A stretch of DNA of 64,000 nt from CBDFGQ01 sp965247295 (GCA_965247295.1 CBDFGQ010000003.1:1-64000); one strand, 5' to 3'; positions 43,032 to 52,683 are shown, numbered from the stretch's first letter. Notes: generated by a model not told the origin, from the letters alone. Numbers and translations are program-made.

Positions 43032-43874
43032 TCATGCGCCACGCTCTATGGGAGTATCGTCCCGGTTTCCCCAGTCGCCCCAGGAAGCATCGTAGTTGCG
43101 GGCATTCTCATAGCCCAGCAGTTTGAGTACAAGGGTTCCGTTCCCCGAACGGATACCCCCCTGTCAATGGGCCACCACTTCCTTTTCTGGAGTGATGCCT
43201 TTGGCAACCAAAATTCGCCGCATCTCATCCGCCGGCTTGAAGCAGTGGGTACCCTCGTCAATCATCTCCAGCCACTCCAGGTGAATGGCCCCTGGAATGT
43301 GGCCGGGCCGCCGGTTATGCCGTGAGTTCTCCCCCGTGTACTCTTCCCCGCTGCGAACATCCCACACCGCAACTCCCGGCTTGGAGTAATCTGCGATCAA
43401 CTGCTCCGTCGTGGCGATCACCGAAGGGTCCGGCCGGGGTGTGAACCGCACGCGTTTCGGCGTCGCAGGTGGCTCCAGACTCACCTCCCTTCCCTCGCCC
43501 ACCCACTTCCTCCAGCCACCGTTAAGCACCTTCACCTTCCGGTGACCGTGGTACTGCAGGGCCCACCATAGCCGTCCGGCGTACAGGGACCGGGAGTTGT
43601 CGTAGGTCACCACCACCGTGTCGTCGCCGATCCCCAGCCGCTCCATCACCTCGGCGAACTTTTCGGGCGGAAGTATGTGCACCCTGCCGGTCTCTGGGTC
43701 CTTCTGGTAATTGTCGGGGACCATAGCCGCGCCGGGTACGTGGCCCCGCTGGTACGCCGCCACGACGTCGGTGTCCACTATCCGAATGTTCTCGTCGTTC
43801 AGGTGCTCGGCCAGCCACCCCGTCTCTGCCAGGAACTCGGGGGCAGCGTATCCCCCCTGGGCTTGACTACCCAT
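43032..43874 (-). CDS. Two-domain sulfurtransferase (rhodanese/MST type), probable selenoprotein
   Basis: A 280-residue sulfurtransferase if TGA at 43164-43166 is read through. Domain 1 (residues 10-130) includes IRIVDTDVVAAYQRGHVPGA and LYAGRLWWALQYHGHRKVKV. Domain 2 includes PGVAVWDVRSGEEYTGE and GHIPGAIHLEWLEM. The active loop reads KEVVAH-TGA-QGGIRSG where relatives have Cys, then LVLKLLGYENARNYDASWGD to the true stop at 43032. A hairpin with stem CCGTT/AACGG starts about 12 nt after the TGA, where bacterial SECIS elements lie. ATG 43874 follows GGGAGG. Confidence 0.8.
43119..43166 (-). promoter_or_regulatory. Candidate SECIS element after the sulfurtransferase TGA
   Basis: Directly downstream of the in-frame TGA, GGGGGTAT, CCGTT-CGGGG-AACGG and AACCC can fold as a stem with an internal loop, within the range used by bacterial SECIS. 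Apical loop sequence differs from the E. coli fdhF element, so this is a structural guess. Confidence 0.4.
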
Positions 43875-44177
43875 AGGCACCTCCCTGCCGTCTTCGCCCT
43901 TCCACCCCTCGGCTTTAAGGGCCTCTCCCAGACACTCCAAAAACCTTTAACAGGGTAACCTCCACCAATGGGGGAGTCAACCCAACATAGCATGCGCGCA
44001 AGGCCAATGATACCCAGCACCAACGGCTCCCCAGCGTTACGTCGGGCGGGCGAGTATGATACGATAGGTCGCGCCATACGTACCTCTGCCCCTTGGGCCG
44101 TATCCCACGAGGGGCCACAGCATAGGAGGCGTACGTCGCCCAGGCCCAGGATAATCCCCAGTACTGAGAGCGCACTC
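43875..44177. other. Divergent promoter region, about 300 bp
   Basis: Spacer between the sulfurtransferase and gamma-glutamyltransferase genes, which point away from each other. The frame of the latter is open through it but lacks family similarity. No distinct operator was recognised. Confidence 0.4.
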
Positions 44178-45773
44178 ATGTATTTCAATTCTCGCCGATC
44201 GACGGTTCACGCACGTCGAGGGATGGTAGCCACAAGCCAGCCACTGGCGGCCGTAGCCGGCCTGCGGATGATCATGGAAGGGGGCAACGCCGTAGACGCG
44301 GCGGTGGCGGCGGCAGCGACACTCGCTGTGGTGGAGCCCTTCTACACCGGCGTTGGAGGCGACCTCTTCGCCCTGGTGTGGATGGACGGCGAAAAACGGG
44401 TTAGGGCCCTCAATGGGAGCGGCCGGGCCCCCGCCGAAGCCTCCTTGGACCAGCTGAGGAGCACCGGGCTGACTCAGGTCCCCCACTTCAGCCCCCACGC
44501 GGTGACCGTTCCGGGCACCGTGGATGCCTGGGACACGCTGCTGCGCAGGTTCGGGACCATGCCCCTGGCCCATGTCCTGGAGCCCGCCATAGAGTACGCC
44601 GAGGAGGGTCACCCCGTCTCCGAACTGGTGTCATGGCTATGGGCTGCCGGGATGCCGCAGCTTTCCAAATACCCATCGGGGGCCGAGCTCATGCTGGGGG
44701 GCCGGGCTCCAAGGAACGGAGAGGTCGTACAGCTGCCCGAGCTGGCCAGGACCCTTAGGACCGTCGCCGAGGGTGGCCCCGATGCCTTCTACAGGGGACA
44801 GCTGGCGGAGGAGATCGCGGCCCACGTCCAGGAGCGGGGAGGATGGCTCTCCACGGCGGACATGGCTGCCCACGCCTCCACATGGGACGAGCCCATCGCC
44901 ACGGATTACCGGGGCGTGACGTGCTGGGAGTGCCCTCCCAACTCCCAGGGACTGGCTGCCCTCATGGCCCTTAACATCGCCGAGGGCTTCGACATACCGG
45001 GCATGGGTTTCCAGACGGCGAACACCTACCACCACCTGATAGAGGCGATGAAACTCGCCTACGCCGACGCCCTTCGCTACGTCGCCGACCCCGCCATGGC
45101 CGAGGTGCCCACCGACAAGCTGCTCTCCAAGGACTACGCAGGGGTTCGACGCTCCCACGTTACGGAAGGCAAGGCCTTGACCCAGGTGTTGCCCGGGGAG
45201 TTGAAGTCCAGCGGCGACACCGTGTACGTGTCCTGCATGGACGGACAAGGAAACGCCTGCTCACTGATAAACAGCCTGTACGAGATATTCGGCACGGGCC
45301 TGGTGGTGCCAGGGACGGGGATCGCCCTTCAAAACCGGGGCTCTCTATTTTCCCTGGACCCGACCCACCCCAACGCCTTGGCTCCCGGCAAAAGGCCCTA
45401 CCACACGATCATTCCGGCGATGGCCACCAGAAACGGCAGTCTCTGGCTAAGTTTCGGAGTGATGGGCGGGTTCCAGCAGCCCCAGGGACACCTCCAGGTC
45501 CTGGTAAACATGATAGATTTCGGCTTGGACCCCCAGGCGGCCCTCGACGCCCTGCGGTTTAGCATACGGCTAGGGGGTGGGGTCGCCCTGGAAGAGGGCC
45601 TCTCCCCGAATACCATTCGTGACATCGAGGAGCGGGGCCACCAGATTTTTCAGCTGCAGGGGTACGACCGGTACATCTTCGGCGGCGGGCAGCTCATCGA
45701 ACGGGACGTAGAGACGGGGGTCCTGCGCGGCGGATCGGAGCCCCGTCGGGACGGCTCCGCCGTAGGCTGGTGA
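44178..45773 (+). CDS. Gamma-glutamyltransferase family protein
   Basis: A 531-aa Ntn-hydrolase that would cleave itself into two subunits and act on gamma-glutamyl compounds or related amides. HARRGMVATSQPLAAVAGLR, GGNAVDAAVAAAATLAVVEP, YTGVGGDLFALVW and NGSGRAPAEA belong to the large subunit; the nucleophile Thr is in SGDTVYVSCMDGQGNA. The C-terminal GGVALEEGLSP segment is also conserved. ATG 44178 starts the conserved part. No export signal is visible, unlike periplasmic GGT. It is alone between two divergent regions. Confidence 0.9.
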   Translation: MYFNSRRSTVHARRGMVATSQPLAAVAGLRMIMEGGNAVDAAVAAAATLAVVEPFYTGVGGDLFALVWMDGEKRVRALNGSGRAPAEASLDQLRSTGLTQVPHFSPHAVTVPGTVDAWDTLLRRFGTMPLAHVLEPAIEYAEEGHPVSELVSWLWAAGMPQLSKYPSGAELMLGGRAPRNGEVVQLPELARTLRTVAEGGPDAFYRGQLAEEIAAHVQERGGWLSTADMAAHASTWDEPIATDYRGVTCWECPPNSQGLAALMALNIAEGFDIPGMGFQTANTYHHLIEAMKLAYADALRYVADPAMAEVPTDKLLSKDYAGVRRSHVTEGKALTQVLPGELKSSGDTVYVSCMDGQGNACSLINSLYEIFGTGLVVPGTGIALQNRGSLFSLDPTHPNALAPGKRPYHTIIPAMATRNGSLWLSFGVMGGFQQPQGHLQVLVNMIDFGLDPQAALDALRFSIRLGGGVALEEGLSPNTIRDIEERGHQIFQLQGYDRYIFGGGQLIERDVETGVLRGGSEPRRDGSAVGW

Positions 45774-45997
45774 GCACCCTTCCACCCACCACAATCTGGG
45801 TCGCGCATAGTCGGGGCATCACGTTAAGGGCCATGAGACTTCATCCGAGCCTCTGCCCCACTCGTTTATCTCCCCGGATTTCCGGGCTTGACCACCCATC
45901 CCTAGGCGCCTAGAATGAAGGCATCCAGTCTTCCAGACAGGGGACCTAGTTTCTGAGCCCGGCCCAGCGGCCAGGGGCTCGTGAGGCCAAGAAACGG

Positions 45998-47318
45998 ATG
46001 ACAATGGAGCCAATAGTTCGGGCGCTCAATCTGACCAAGGTCCACCAGGTCGGAGAGGACCAGGTTTACGGTGTAAATGAGATCTCTCTTGAAGTGTACC
46101 CCGGGGAGATGCTTGGCATACGGGGGAGGAACGGCGAGGGCAAGTCCACCCTGATGCACATTCTCGGCTGCCTTCAGAGGCCCGACACCGGGAAGCTGAG
46201 TATCGAGGGGCAGGAGGTGACCCAGTTAGACGACGACGACCTGGCCCGTTTGCGTTTCGGGAAACTGGGGTTCGTCTTCGAGGCTTTCAACCTCGTGCCC
46301 AATGAAACGTCCTTGAGAAACGTGGAGATCCCCATGCGCCACCAGGGTATGGACCCCTCTGAGAGCAGGGAGAAGGCAGTCGACGCCCTTACCGCCGTCG
46401 GCCTGGGTACACGCCTGGACCATACCCCGGGACAGCTTTCCCAAAGACAGCGGCAGTGCGTGGCCATCGCCCGCGCCATCGCCAACGGGCCGATCGTCAT
46501 ATTCCTGGACGAGCCCACCCGGGACCTGGATAGCTCCTTCAGGGAGGAGATCATCGGTCTGCTGCAGAAACTCAACGGCGAAGGCACGACGATAGTCATG
46601 TCAACGGCCGAATCCGGTGTAGCCAGCCACTGCCGCAGGGTGGTGAGGCTAACCGAGGGTAAGGCAGTGGAAGACAGACTGGTGCGCAACCGCCGTATGA
46701 TACCCGCTTTCAGAGTACCCGGACCACCGCCCCCAACCGAGGAGAGAGAAGAAGAGACCTGCCAGCGATGCAAGTTCCCCCTGAACCTTTCCCCCGAGGA
46801 GGCCAACTCCATCGAGGTACGCCTGAGCGGCTCAAGCGGCCGCTTCCAGGGGGTGGAAGACGCCCTGGATGAAGGAGACGTCGCGGGGGGTCAGCTGATC
46901 GAGGGCCTTAGGGAGGTGCCTTGCTTTTCCGGACTGGGCCCCAAGAGCCTCGTAAAGATAGTACCAGCCCTGGAGCAGCAGCAGTACCCAAGGGGCTCAA
47001 GGATAATAAAGCAGGGAGAGCCGGGCGACTCCTTCTACATTCTCACGAGCGGCAACGCCCAGGTGGTGCTGGAGAGACCGGGCAGGCCAGATACACCCAT
47101 AGCCCCGCTGGGACCCAGCGACGGTTTTGGAGAGATGGCCCTCCTGACCGACCAACCCCGGTCAGCTAACGTGGTGGCGATGACGGACGTGGAGGTGTGG
47201 CGGCTTCCCTAAGGAGGCATTTGACGGGCTTCTGGAGGAAAACCTCTCCCTAGCCATCTACTTTAATCGGATTTTGGCCCAGCGGCTCCGGGCCCTTCAG
47301 GAGAGGATAGCCCACTAG
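45998..47318 (+). CDS. Degenerate ABC ATPase fused to a cyclic-nucleotide-binding domain, frameshifted near the end
   Basis: Residues 1-225 are a LolD/MacB-like ATPase: Walker A GRNGEGKSTLMHILG, Q-loop region FVFEAFNLVPNET and Walker B IVIFLDEPTRDLD. The signature reads LSQRQRQCVAIARA instead of LSGGQ, and the H-loop reads VMSTAES without His. A linker with one CxxC (CQRCKFPL) leads to a cNMP-binding domain (residues 305-400: YPRGSRIIKQGEPGDSFYIL). At 47210 a TAA appears after VEVWRLP; shifting one base restores KEAFDGLLEENLSLAIYFNR to a stop at 47318. No permease is adjacent. Confidence 0.8.
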
Positions 47319-47411
47319 CGCTGTCCCTTGCCCAAAGGTTCCGACTACATCCTCCGGGTCGTACACCGGTCACACGACGGTGCCATGGCTAGTATGGCCC
47401 GGTTCACGCAG

Positions 47412-48101
47412 CTAGGCGGTAGCCATCCTCTCCAGTCCCTGCAGATTGGTTATGGTGATCCTGCGATGAGACGTAGTAAGTAGACCCATTTTACGGTAGG
47501 TCGTAAGGGCCCTGCTCACGGTCTCTCGACTCGACCCCACCAGGCGGGAGAGGTCCTCTTGGCCAAGGGGGACCGTGATGTGGCCAGAAGCGTCGCGGCT
47601 GTCCTCATACGTGTGGGCCAGCTCCCGAAGTTTCTTGGCTACCCTGGTAGGTACGTCCAGAAACACCATGTCGCCGATCACCTCGTCCATGGCACGCAGC
47701 CGCCGCACCAGCAGGGCGATGATCTGGATGGCCACTTCGCAGTGTTGATGGAGGAAGGCGAGGAAGTCATCACCCAGCAGGGTCATGGTTTCCGTGGGCT
47801 CCACGGCAATAGCTGTAGCCGACCTCGATCCCCCGTTGAGGACTGACATCTCTCCGAAACAGTCACCCTGACTCAGCAGCGCTATGTCGTTCTCACGCCC
47901 ATCCTGAGAGGTGATAGAGATCTTGACCATTCCATCGGCCACGAAGTGCAGCCGGTCGCCGGGGTCATCCTGGTGAAAGATCACCTCGCCCCTCTGATAA
48001 GCGCGGCGCCTCAGCTTGGAGGCCAGGGGCTCCAGCGTCGATGGCTGGAGTTTGGAGAAGATGCCCACCGTGGTGAGGAAGTTTACCGAATCCACTTCCA
48101 A
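47412..48101 (-). CDS. Crp/Fnr-family transcriptional regulator
   Basis: A 229-aa regulator. The cNMP-binding domain (residues 12-125) has RGEVIFHQDDPGDRLHFVAD and GDCFGEMSVLNGGSRSATAI; the helix-turn-helix is DLSRLVGSSRETVSRALTTY. No Cys cluster for an iron-sulfur centre is present, so Crp-like ligand sensing is more likely than Fnr-like oxygen sensing. It converges with the ABC/cNMP fusion gene. A palindrome with a 4-bp spacer lies 270 bp upstream and could be its own site. Confidence 0.93.
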   Translation of the reverse strand: MEVDSVNFLTTVGIFSKLQPSTLEPLASKLRRRAYQRGEVIFHQDDPGDRLHFVADGMVKISITSQDGRENDIALLSQGDCFGEMSVLNGGSRSATAIAVEPTETMTLLGDDFLAFLHQHCEVAIQIIALLVRRLRAMDEVIGDMVFLDVPTRVAKKLRELAHTYEDSRDASGHITVPLGQEDLSRLVGSSRETVSRALTTYRKMGLLTTSHRRITITNLQGLERMATA

Positions 48102-48824
48102 TCCCCTCCTGCTGCTCCACCAATTACGGGAGTATGAACACCCTTATAAATTATAACCGAATTCGTCGAGCAAAGTTTGCCAGGCTGCTCAGGCTAGATA
48201 TTGCCAGTCCGCTCTAACATGGGGTCGGCTTTTCAGCAGCACCGTTCAATATTGCCAACCTGGACCGTACCCAAAGGGTATCCGGAAGCCAATGTTACTT
48301 AACGCCTGGGAGACAACGGTACACCCGGATGTGGTTCTGACCTAATCGAGCCAGACATCTTAGCTACTTAGCCTACGTAGTTTTACGTAGTTGCTCCAAA
48401 TCATACCATCCGCTAGATACGAAGTGTCAATGCTTTAGTCAGAATTTCCCATATTAAACTACTTTGGCCCAATTGAGGTGCCATCCCCGACGAGGCCCAT
48501 GTTAGTTTTGCGCACGAACGTCGTCAACTATCCCCTGAAGCTCACTAAACCATCTGTCGCTGTCGTTCGATGGGCAGCGGAGGTGGCTTTCACTACGTTC
48601 GCACTCCCGTCACACTCCTGCGCGCCCGCCCGCCCGTCGATAACCTCCCATTCCCTCTTCATGAAATAACGGACCTGGCTTCGGCGGGTTACCCGGTTCC
48701 TGGACAGAGCCTCGCAATGCCCTCTGGGTGACGGCGGAACCTTGCGCATCCGGTCGGCCGTAGGAGTCCGGCAGAGTTCGACGGCCGCTCGCCCTGGCAG
48801 TAGGTCCCGCCGCAGCCAGCGCCA
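48102..48824. other. About 720 bp without a supported gene
   Basis: Upstream region of the Crp/Fnr gene and downstream of the cohesin-like gene. It holds the CTACGTA palindrome (48373-48390) and a 65-bp stretch (48513-48578) similar to 23512-23583. Reading frames here look like noise or gene remnants. Confidence 0.5.
48373..48390. promoter_or_regulatory. Crp/Fnr-like palindrome
   Basis: CTACGTA-GTTT-TACGTAG is a perfect 7-4-7 inverted repeat. Crp/Fnr proteins bind palindromes with spacers of this size. It lies upstream of the Crp/Fnr gene. Confidence 0.45.
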
Positions 48825-50507
48825 CTACTGGCTGATCGATATTGCGGCACCTACGAAGTCCTCCCGCTCCTTAAGCAGTTGCTGGCCGCTCTTGGCCACG
48901 GCAGTCTTGTTGCCGTCTTCCACCAAGAATCGGACCTCGGTGGGGCCCTGTGCCGTAACGCCCAATGCATGGAAGGTGATGAGGACCAGGCCGAAGTCAC
49001 CGACGGCCGGCTTCACACTGCCCACCGTGTACCTCAATGTGCCGGTGGAGTTGTCGACTTCGTTGTCCAGTACAAAATTTCCTGGTAAGTCATCCGGGAA
49101 GGGGGTGTTAGGGTGAGGCGTGACCCTCGTGGCCCGGTTGCGGTCCCGATCCACCACCTCCAGGAACAGGGGATCGAAGGATACCAAGATGCTAACGGCA
49201 GTTACTTCGACGCCGTGGGTAAGCACCCGCACGCTGAAATCTTTAGTGCTGCCCAAGGACATGCTGCCCGCGTCGGCTACCATGTCCGTGGGCAGCATCA
49301 CTATTTCCACGGCCCGCTCGTCGACGGTGACCTGTGAGCCGGTGAAGTCCGAGGTGTTCTTCAGGAGCAGGCTCGTGCTGTCGTTGCTCACCACGGTCTC
49401 GCCCTCGCCCTGTACCACAAAGGCCACCGCAGCAGCCGCGCCCGGGGGGGTCGGCTCGCCCTTGGCTCCAAACGTGATGGTTGCCAAGTTAAAGTCGCTG
49501 GTCAGGCCGTTGGCCAGGTCCACGCTGAATCTTATGGTACCGTTGGCGTTATCGGCTTCGTTCTCCACGGCAAAGTCGGCCATGTTGTTGTCGGGATGGG
49601 GCCGTATCTGAGTGCCTGCCTGGGGCAGTGCATCCACCACCTTCAGAAACTGGGGATCGAAGGTCATGGACACGGTCACACCGGTTACTTTCACGCCACC
49701 GGTCAGGACACGCACCGTAAAGTCCCCATTGTCGCTGATCGACATATTGGCCGTAGCTGGTTCCATCACGATCTGCACGGTTCGCTCGATTGGAGGGGGA
49801 GTCGGCTTCACGACGGTGCCGGGAGTGGGTACCGCCGTGGGAGCCGGCGCTGGCGCCCCCGGGGGAGGCGGGGCAGATATTGTGGGCGTAGGCGTGGGCG
49901 CTACCTTGGGAATAGGAGTGGGCGCCACGGTGGGAGAGGGGGCGATTACTTCCGTTGGAGCTGGCTCTGGCTCGGCTATGGGAAGCGGTGGGACATCGAT
50001 GGGCTCAGGGGGAGGTGCCTCGGTGGCGTCAGGAACCGGCGCACCGGTCGGAGTCGGCCTCGGAGTAAAGGTCTCCTGAGGTATGGAAACGGGCGCCGGG
50101 GGTGTGGATACCGGCGTCGTGTCCGGTCGAGGGGTGGTCCCCTCAACGTTAGGTGGAGGGGTAGGAATAGAGACCGGAGTGGCAGCGGGTATAGGGACCG
50201 TGGGGGACCCGTCGACCTGGGGAGTCAGCTTGACGGTTGGCGTGGGATCCACAGGGGCCGCGGCGCCAGGGGTCTCTGCAGCGGCGGGCGAAAGCGCGGG
50301 GGTTGGGGTCGTCACTGTGCCCACGGTCAGGGTAGGTGTAGGAACGGCCGACGTGGGAGCGGGCTGCGGCACCGTAGGAGCAACCGTCGGGCCGGCCGGC
50401 ACCGTGGTGGTGGGAGTGGAGGTGGCCACAAATCCCTCGCAGTACAGGGACCCGATCGCTATAAGCACCATGCCCACAAGCAGAGAGTACCGTTTCCTTC
50501 TAGCCAC
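48825..50507 (-). CDS. Surface protein with long Pro/Thr/Ala-rich stalk and two cohesin-like domains
   Basis: A 560-aa exported protein. After a positive start and a hydrophobic segment (residues 8-22) ending near LYCEG, about 215 residues of Pro/Thr/Ala/Val repeats form a stalk. Two homologous beta domains follow (about 248-395 and 400-560), each with a hallmark like NGDFTVRVLTGGVKVTGVTV, then SMTFDPQFLKVVD and a DNxNGTIRFSVD-like strand. This is the cohesin/carbohydrate-binding fold. No dockerin partner is seen. Its start overlaps the coaBC stop by 8 nt. Confidence 0.8.
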   Translation of the reverse strand: MARRKRYSLLVGMVLIAIGSLYCEGFVATSTPTTTVPAGPTVAPTVPQPAPTSAVPTPTLTVGTVTTPTPALSPAAAETPGAAAPVDPTPTVKLTPQVDGSPTVPIPAATPVSIPTPPPNVEGTTPRPDTTPVSTPPAPVSIPQETFTPRPTPTGAPVPDATEAPPPEPIDVPPLPIAEPEPAPTEVIAPSPTVAPTPIPKVAPTPTPTISAPPPPGAPAPAPTAVPTPGTVVKPTPPPIERTVQIVMEPATANMSISDNGDFTVRVLTGGVKVTGVTVSMTFDPQFLKVVDALPQAGTQIRPHPDNNMADFAVENEADNANGTIRFSVDLANGLTSDFNLATITFGAKGEPTPPGAAAAVAFVVQGEGETVVSNDSTSLLLKNTSDFTGSQVTVDERAVEIVMLPTDMVADAGSMSLGSTKDFSVRVLTHGVEVTAVSILVSFDPLFLEVVDRDRNRATRVTPHPNTPFPDDLPGNFVLDNEVDNSTGTLRYTVGSVKPAVGDFGLVLITFHALGVTAQGPTEVRFLVEDGNKTAVAKSGQQLLKEREDFVGAAISISQ

Positions 50508-51714
50508 GCGATTTACCCGTATCGTTCAGCAATTGCCTGACCCTGCCCAGGATGTGCTGAGAAACGTCGTACTTCGACATCAGAGGCAGGTCCTCCACGC
50601 TCCCATCCCTTGCGACCAGCAGGACCTTGTTGGCGTCGCTGCCGAAGCCGCTGTCCCGGTCCGCTATGTTGTTGGCAACAATGAGGTCCAGGTCCTTCCT
50701 GCCCATCTTGTCCGTGGCGTTCTTGAGAAGGTCCTCGCTCTCCGCCGCGAACCCCACTTTAACCAGCTTCCCCCGCACCTCCTCCAGGATGTCCGGGTTT
50801 CTCCCCAGCTGGATGGTCCAGGCCTGGCCGCCCTTCTTGATCTTCTGGGGCGCCTCCGAAAGGGGCCCGTAGTCGGCTACCGCCGCAGCCATGATCAGGG
50901 CGTCGGCATCCGCCACGGAACTCAGCACGGCGTCCCTCATCTCCAGCGCCGTCCCTACCGTGACCACCTCCACGGCGGCGGGGTGCTCCAGCCCGGTAGG
51001 CGCGGTTACCAGGACCACCCTGGCCCCCCTGTCTCTGGCCGCCTCGGCCAGGGCATAGCCCATCTTGCCGGAGGAGCGGTTTGTGATGATCCGAACTGGG
51101 TCTATGGGCTCCTGCGTCCCTCCGGCGCTCACGACGATCGTGTACCCCGCAAGGTCGCCCTTCCGGCCCAGGATAGCTTTGATGATCCCCATAAGCTCAG
51201 CAGTCTCCACCAGCCTACCCACACCCTCCAGCCCCGAGGCAAGCCTGCCCACGGCCGGTCCCACCACAGCAACACCCCTGGCCTTCAATTTGGCCAGGTT
51301 CTCCTGGGTGGCGGGGTTATCGTACATATGGGCGTCCATGGCCGGCGCCACCATGACCGGGGCCCCCGTGGCCAGAATGGTGGTGGTAAGCGGGTCATCG
51401 GCCATTCCCACGGCCAGCTTGGCGATCAGGTGGGCCGTGGCAGGGGCCACCACCACGATTTCCGCCCGCTGGGCCAGGGCCACATGCTCCACGCTTAGTT
51501 CCGAATCTGAGTCGAAGGTATCGGTCACAACGGGCCTGTGGGTTATGCTGCGGAAGGCCAGGGGCGCGACGAACTGGACGGCCCCGTGGCTCATTATGGT
51601 ATCGACCATGGCACCCGCCTGGGTGAGCTTGCTGGCCAAGTCCAGGGCCTTGTAGCAGGCGATGCTGCCCGTTACTCCCAGGACGATGCTCTTGCCATCC
51701 AGCGCGGCGGACAT
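50500..51714 (-). CDS. coaBC: Bifunctional phosphopantothenoylcysteine decarboxylase/synthetase
   Basis: A 404-aa enzyme of CoA synthesis. The CoaC half has GVTGSIACYKALDLASKLTQ, the active His in SVEHVALAQRAEI and a PAMDAHMY motif (usually PAMN, so Asn to Asp). The CoaB half has SAGGTQEPIDPVRIITNRSS, AAAVADYGP and the KIKK segment that acts on the acyl intermediate. It lies 5 nt downstream of coaX, forming a CoA unit. Confidence 0.95.
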   Translation of the reverse strand: MSAALDGKSIVLGVTGSIACYKALDLASKLTQAGAMVDTIMSHGAVQFVAPLAFRSITHRPVVTDTFDSDSELSVEHVALAQRAEIVVVAPATAHLIAKLAVGMADDPLTTTILATGAPVMVAPAMDAHMYDNPATQENLAKLKARGVAVVGPAVGRLASGLEGVGRLVETAELMGIIKAILGRKGDLAGYTIVVSAGGTQEPIDPVRIITNRSSGKMGYALAEAARDRGARVVLVTAPTGLEHPAAVEVVTVGTALEMRDAVLSSVADADALIMAAAVADYGPLSEAPQKIKKGGQAWTIQLGRNPDILEEVRGKLVKVGFAAESEDLLKNATDKMGRKDLDLIVANNIADRDSGFGSDANKVLLVARDGSVEDLPLMSKYDVSQHILGRVRQLLNDTGKSRG

Positions 51715-51718
51715 GGCC

Positions 51719-52531
51719 TCAGCCCTCCAGTCCGTGGGGGCTCCCCGGCGGCGGCGAAGCGACGGCTGACACGTTCATCTCGTAGATGATTCGCAGGCCG
51801 ATGAGGGTCAGGTCCGGGTTAATCGCATCGAATACCTCGGTCTCCTTTGCTATGACGTCGGCCAGCCCCCCGGTGGCGACTACCCGAGCTTGCGGGCCAA
51901 GCTCCTCCTTAAACCGGGCCACCATTCCCTCCACCAGCCCGACGTACCCCAGCACCAGGCCCGACTGCAACGCGGCTACCGTGTTGCGTCCGATGGCGGA
52001 TTTCGGAGGCGTCAGCTCGACCCGCCTTAGCATAGAGGTACTCAAAAAGAGGGCTTCGGCGGCAACGGTAATGCCGGGAGCGATCGCCCCGCCCAGGTAT
52101 TCGGCATCCTGGGAGATGGCATCGAACACGGTGCCCGTGCCGAAGTCCACTACTATCACCGGACCCCCATAAAGGTGCAATGCGGCCACCGCGTCCACGA
52201 TTCGGTCCGCGCCTACGTCCCGCGGGTTGTCATATAGGATATGGATGCCCGTCTTCACGCCGGCCGACACGATCAGGGGGTCGACGCTGAAGTAGTCCCT
52301 GCACATCGACTCAAAGGCAGGGGTCAGGGTGGGCACTCCGCTACACATGGAAGCACCGGTGATGTCCTCTGGATTTGCCCCCTTGAGCGGTAGGATACTG
52401 GAGACAAGCAGTGCGTACTCATCCGCCATCCTGCGCTGGTCCGTGGCCAGGCGCCAGGTCGCTTTAAGTTGCTGTCCTTCGAACACGCCCAGGGTAATGT
52501 TGGTGTTTCCTATATCTATCGCCAGGAGCAT
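51719..52531 (-). CDS. coaX: Type III pantothenate kinase
   Basis: A 270-aa ASKHA-type kinase catalysing the first step of CoA synthesis. LLAIDIGNTNITLGVFEG is the phosphate-binding start, DVGADRIVDAVAALHLYGGP and VVDFGTGTVFDAIS are the pantothenate and second phosphate motifs and GAIAPGITVAAEAL is conserved. Directly upstream of coaBC in the same operon. Confidence 0.95.
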   Translation of the reverse strand: MLLAIDIGNTNITLGVFEGQQLKATWRLATDQRRMADEYALLVSSILPLKGANPEDITGASMCSGVPTLTPAFESMCRDYFSVDPLIVSAGVKTGIHILYDNPRDVGADRIVDAVAALHLYGGPVIVVDFGTGTVFDAISQDAEYLGGAIAPGITVAAEALFLSTSMLRRVELTPPKSAIGRNTVAALQSGLVLGYVGLVEGMVARFKEELGPQARVVATGGLADVIAKETEVFDAINPDLTLIGLRIIYEMNVSAVASPPPGSPHGLEG

Positions 52532-52683
52532 CCGGTCTGTCCCGTTCCTCCGGCTCCCAAGCCTGCCTAGCTAGGCACAATTATACGGTACGACCCTCCT
52601 TTCAGCAACGGCGGGTTGAATGCCCCATGGTCCCCTAGTACAATGACCTCATCCCCGGCTAGACGTGGCCTAAGGAGCGAGCC

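Noticed and set aside
49596..50540. Long plus-strand reading frame rich in Gly and Arg opposite the cohesin-like gene
   Set aside because: It is the antisense shadow of the Pro/Thr/Ala-rich stalk; composition is explained by that and no family features are present.
50083..51498. Plus-strand frame of 471 codons opposite coaBC and the stalk
   Set aside because: Antisense shadow of coaBC and the cohesin-like gene; no conserved motifs.
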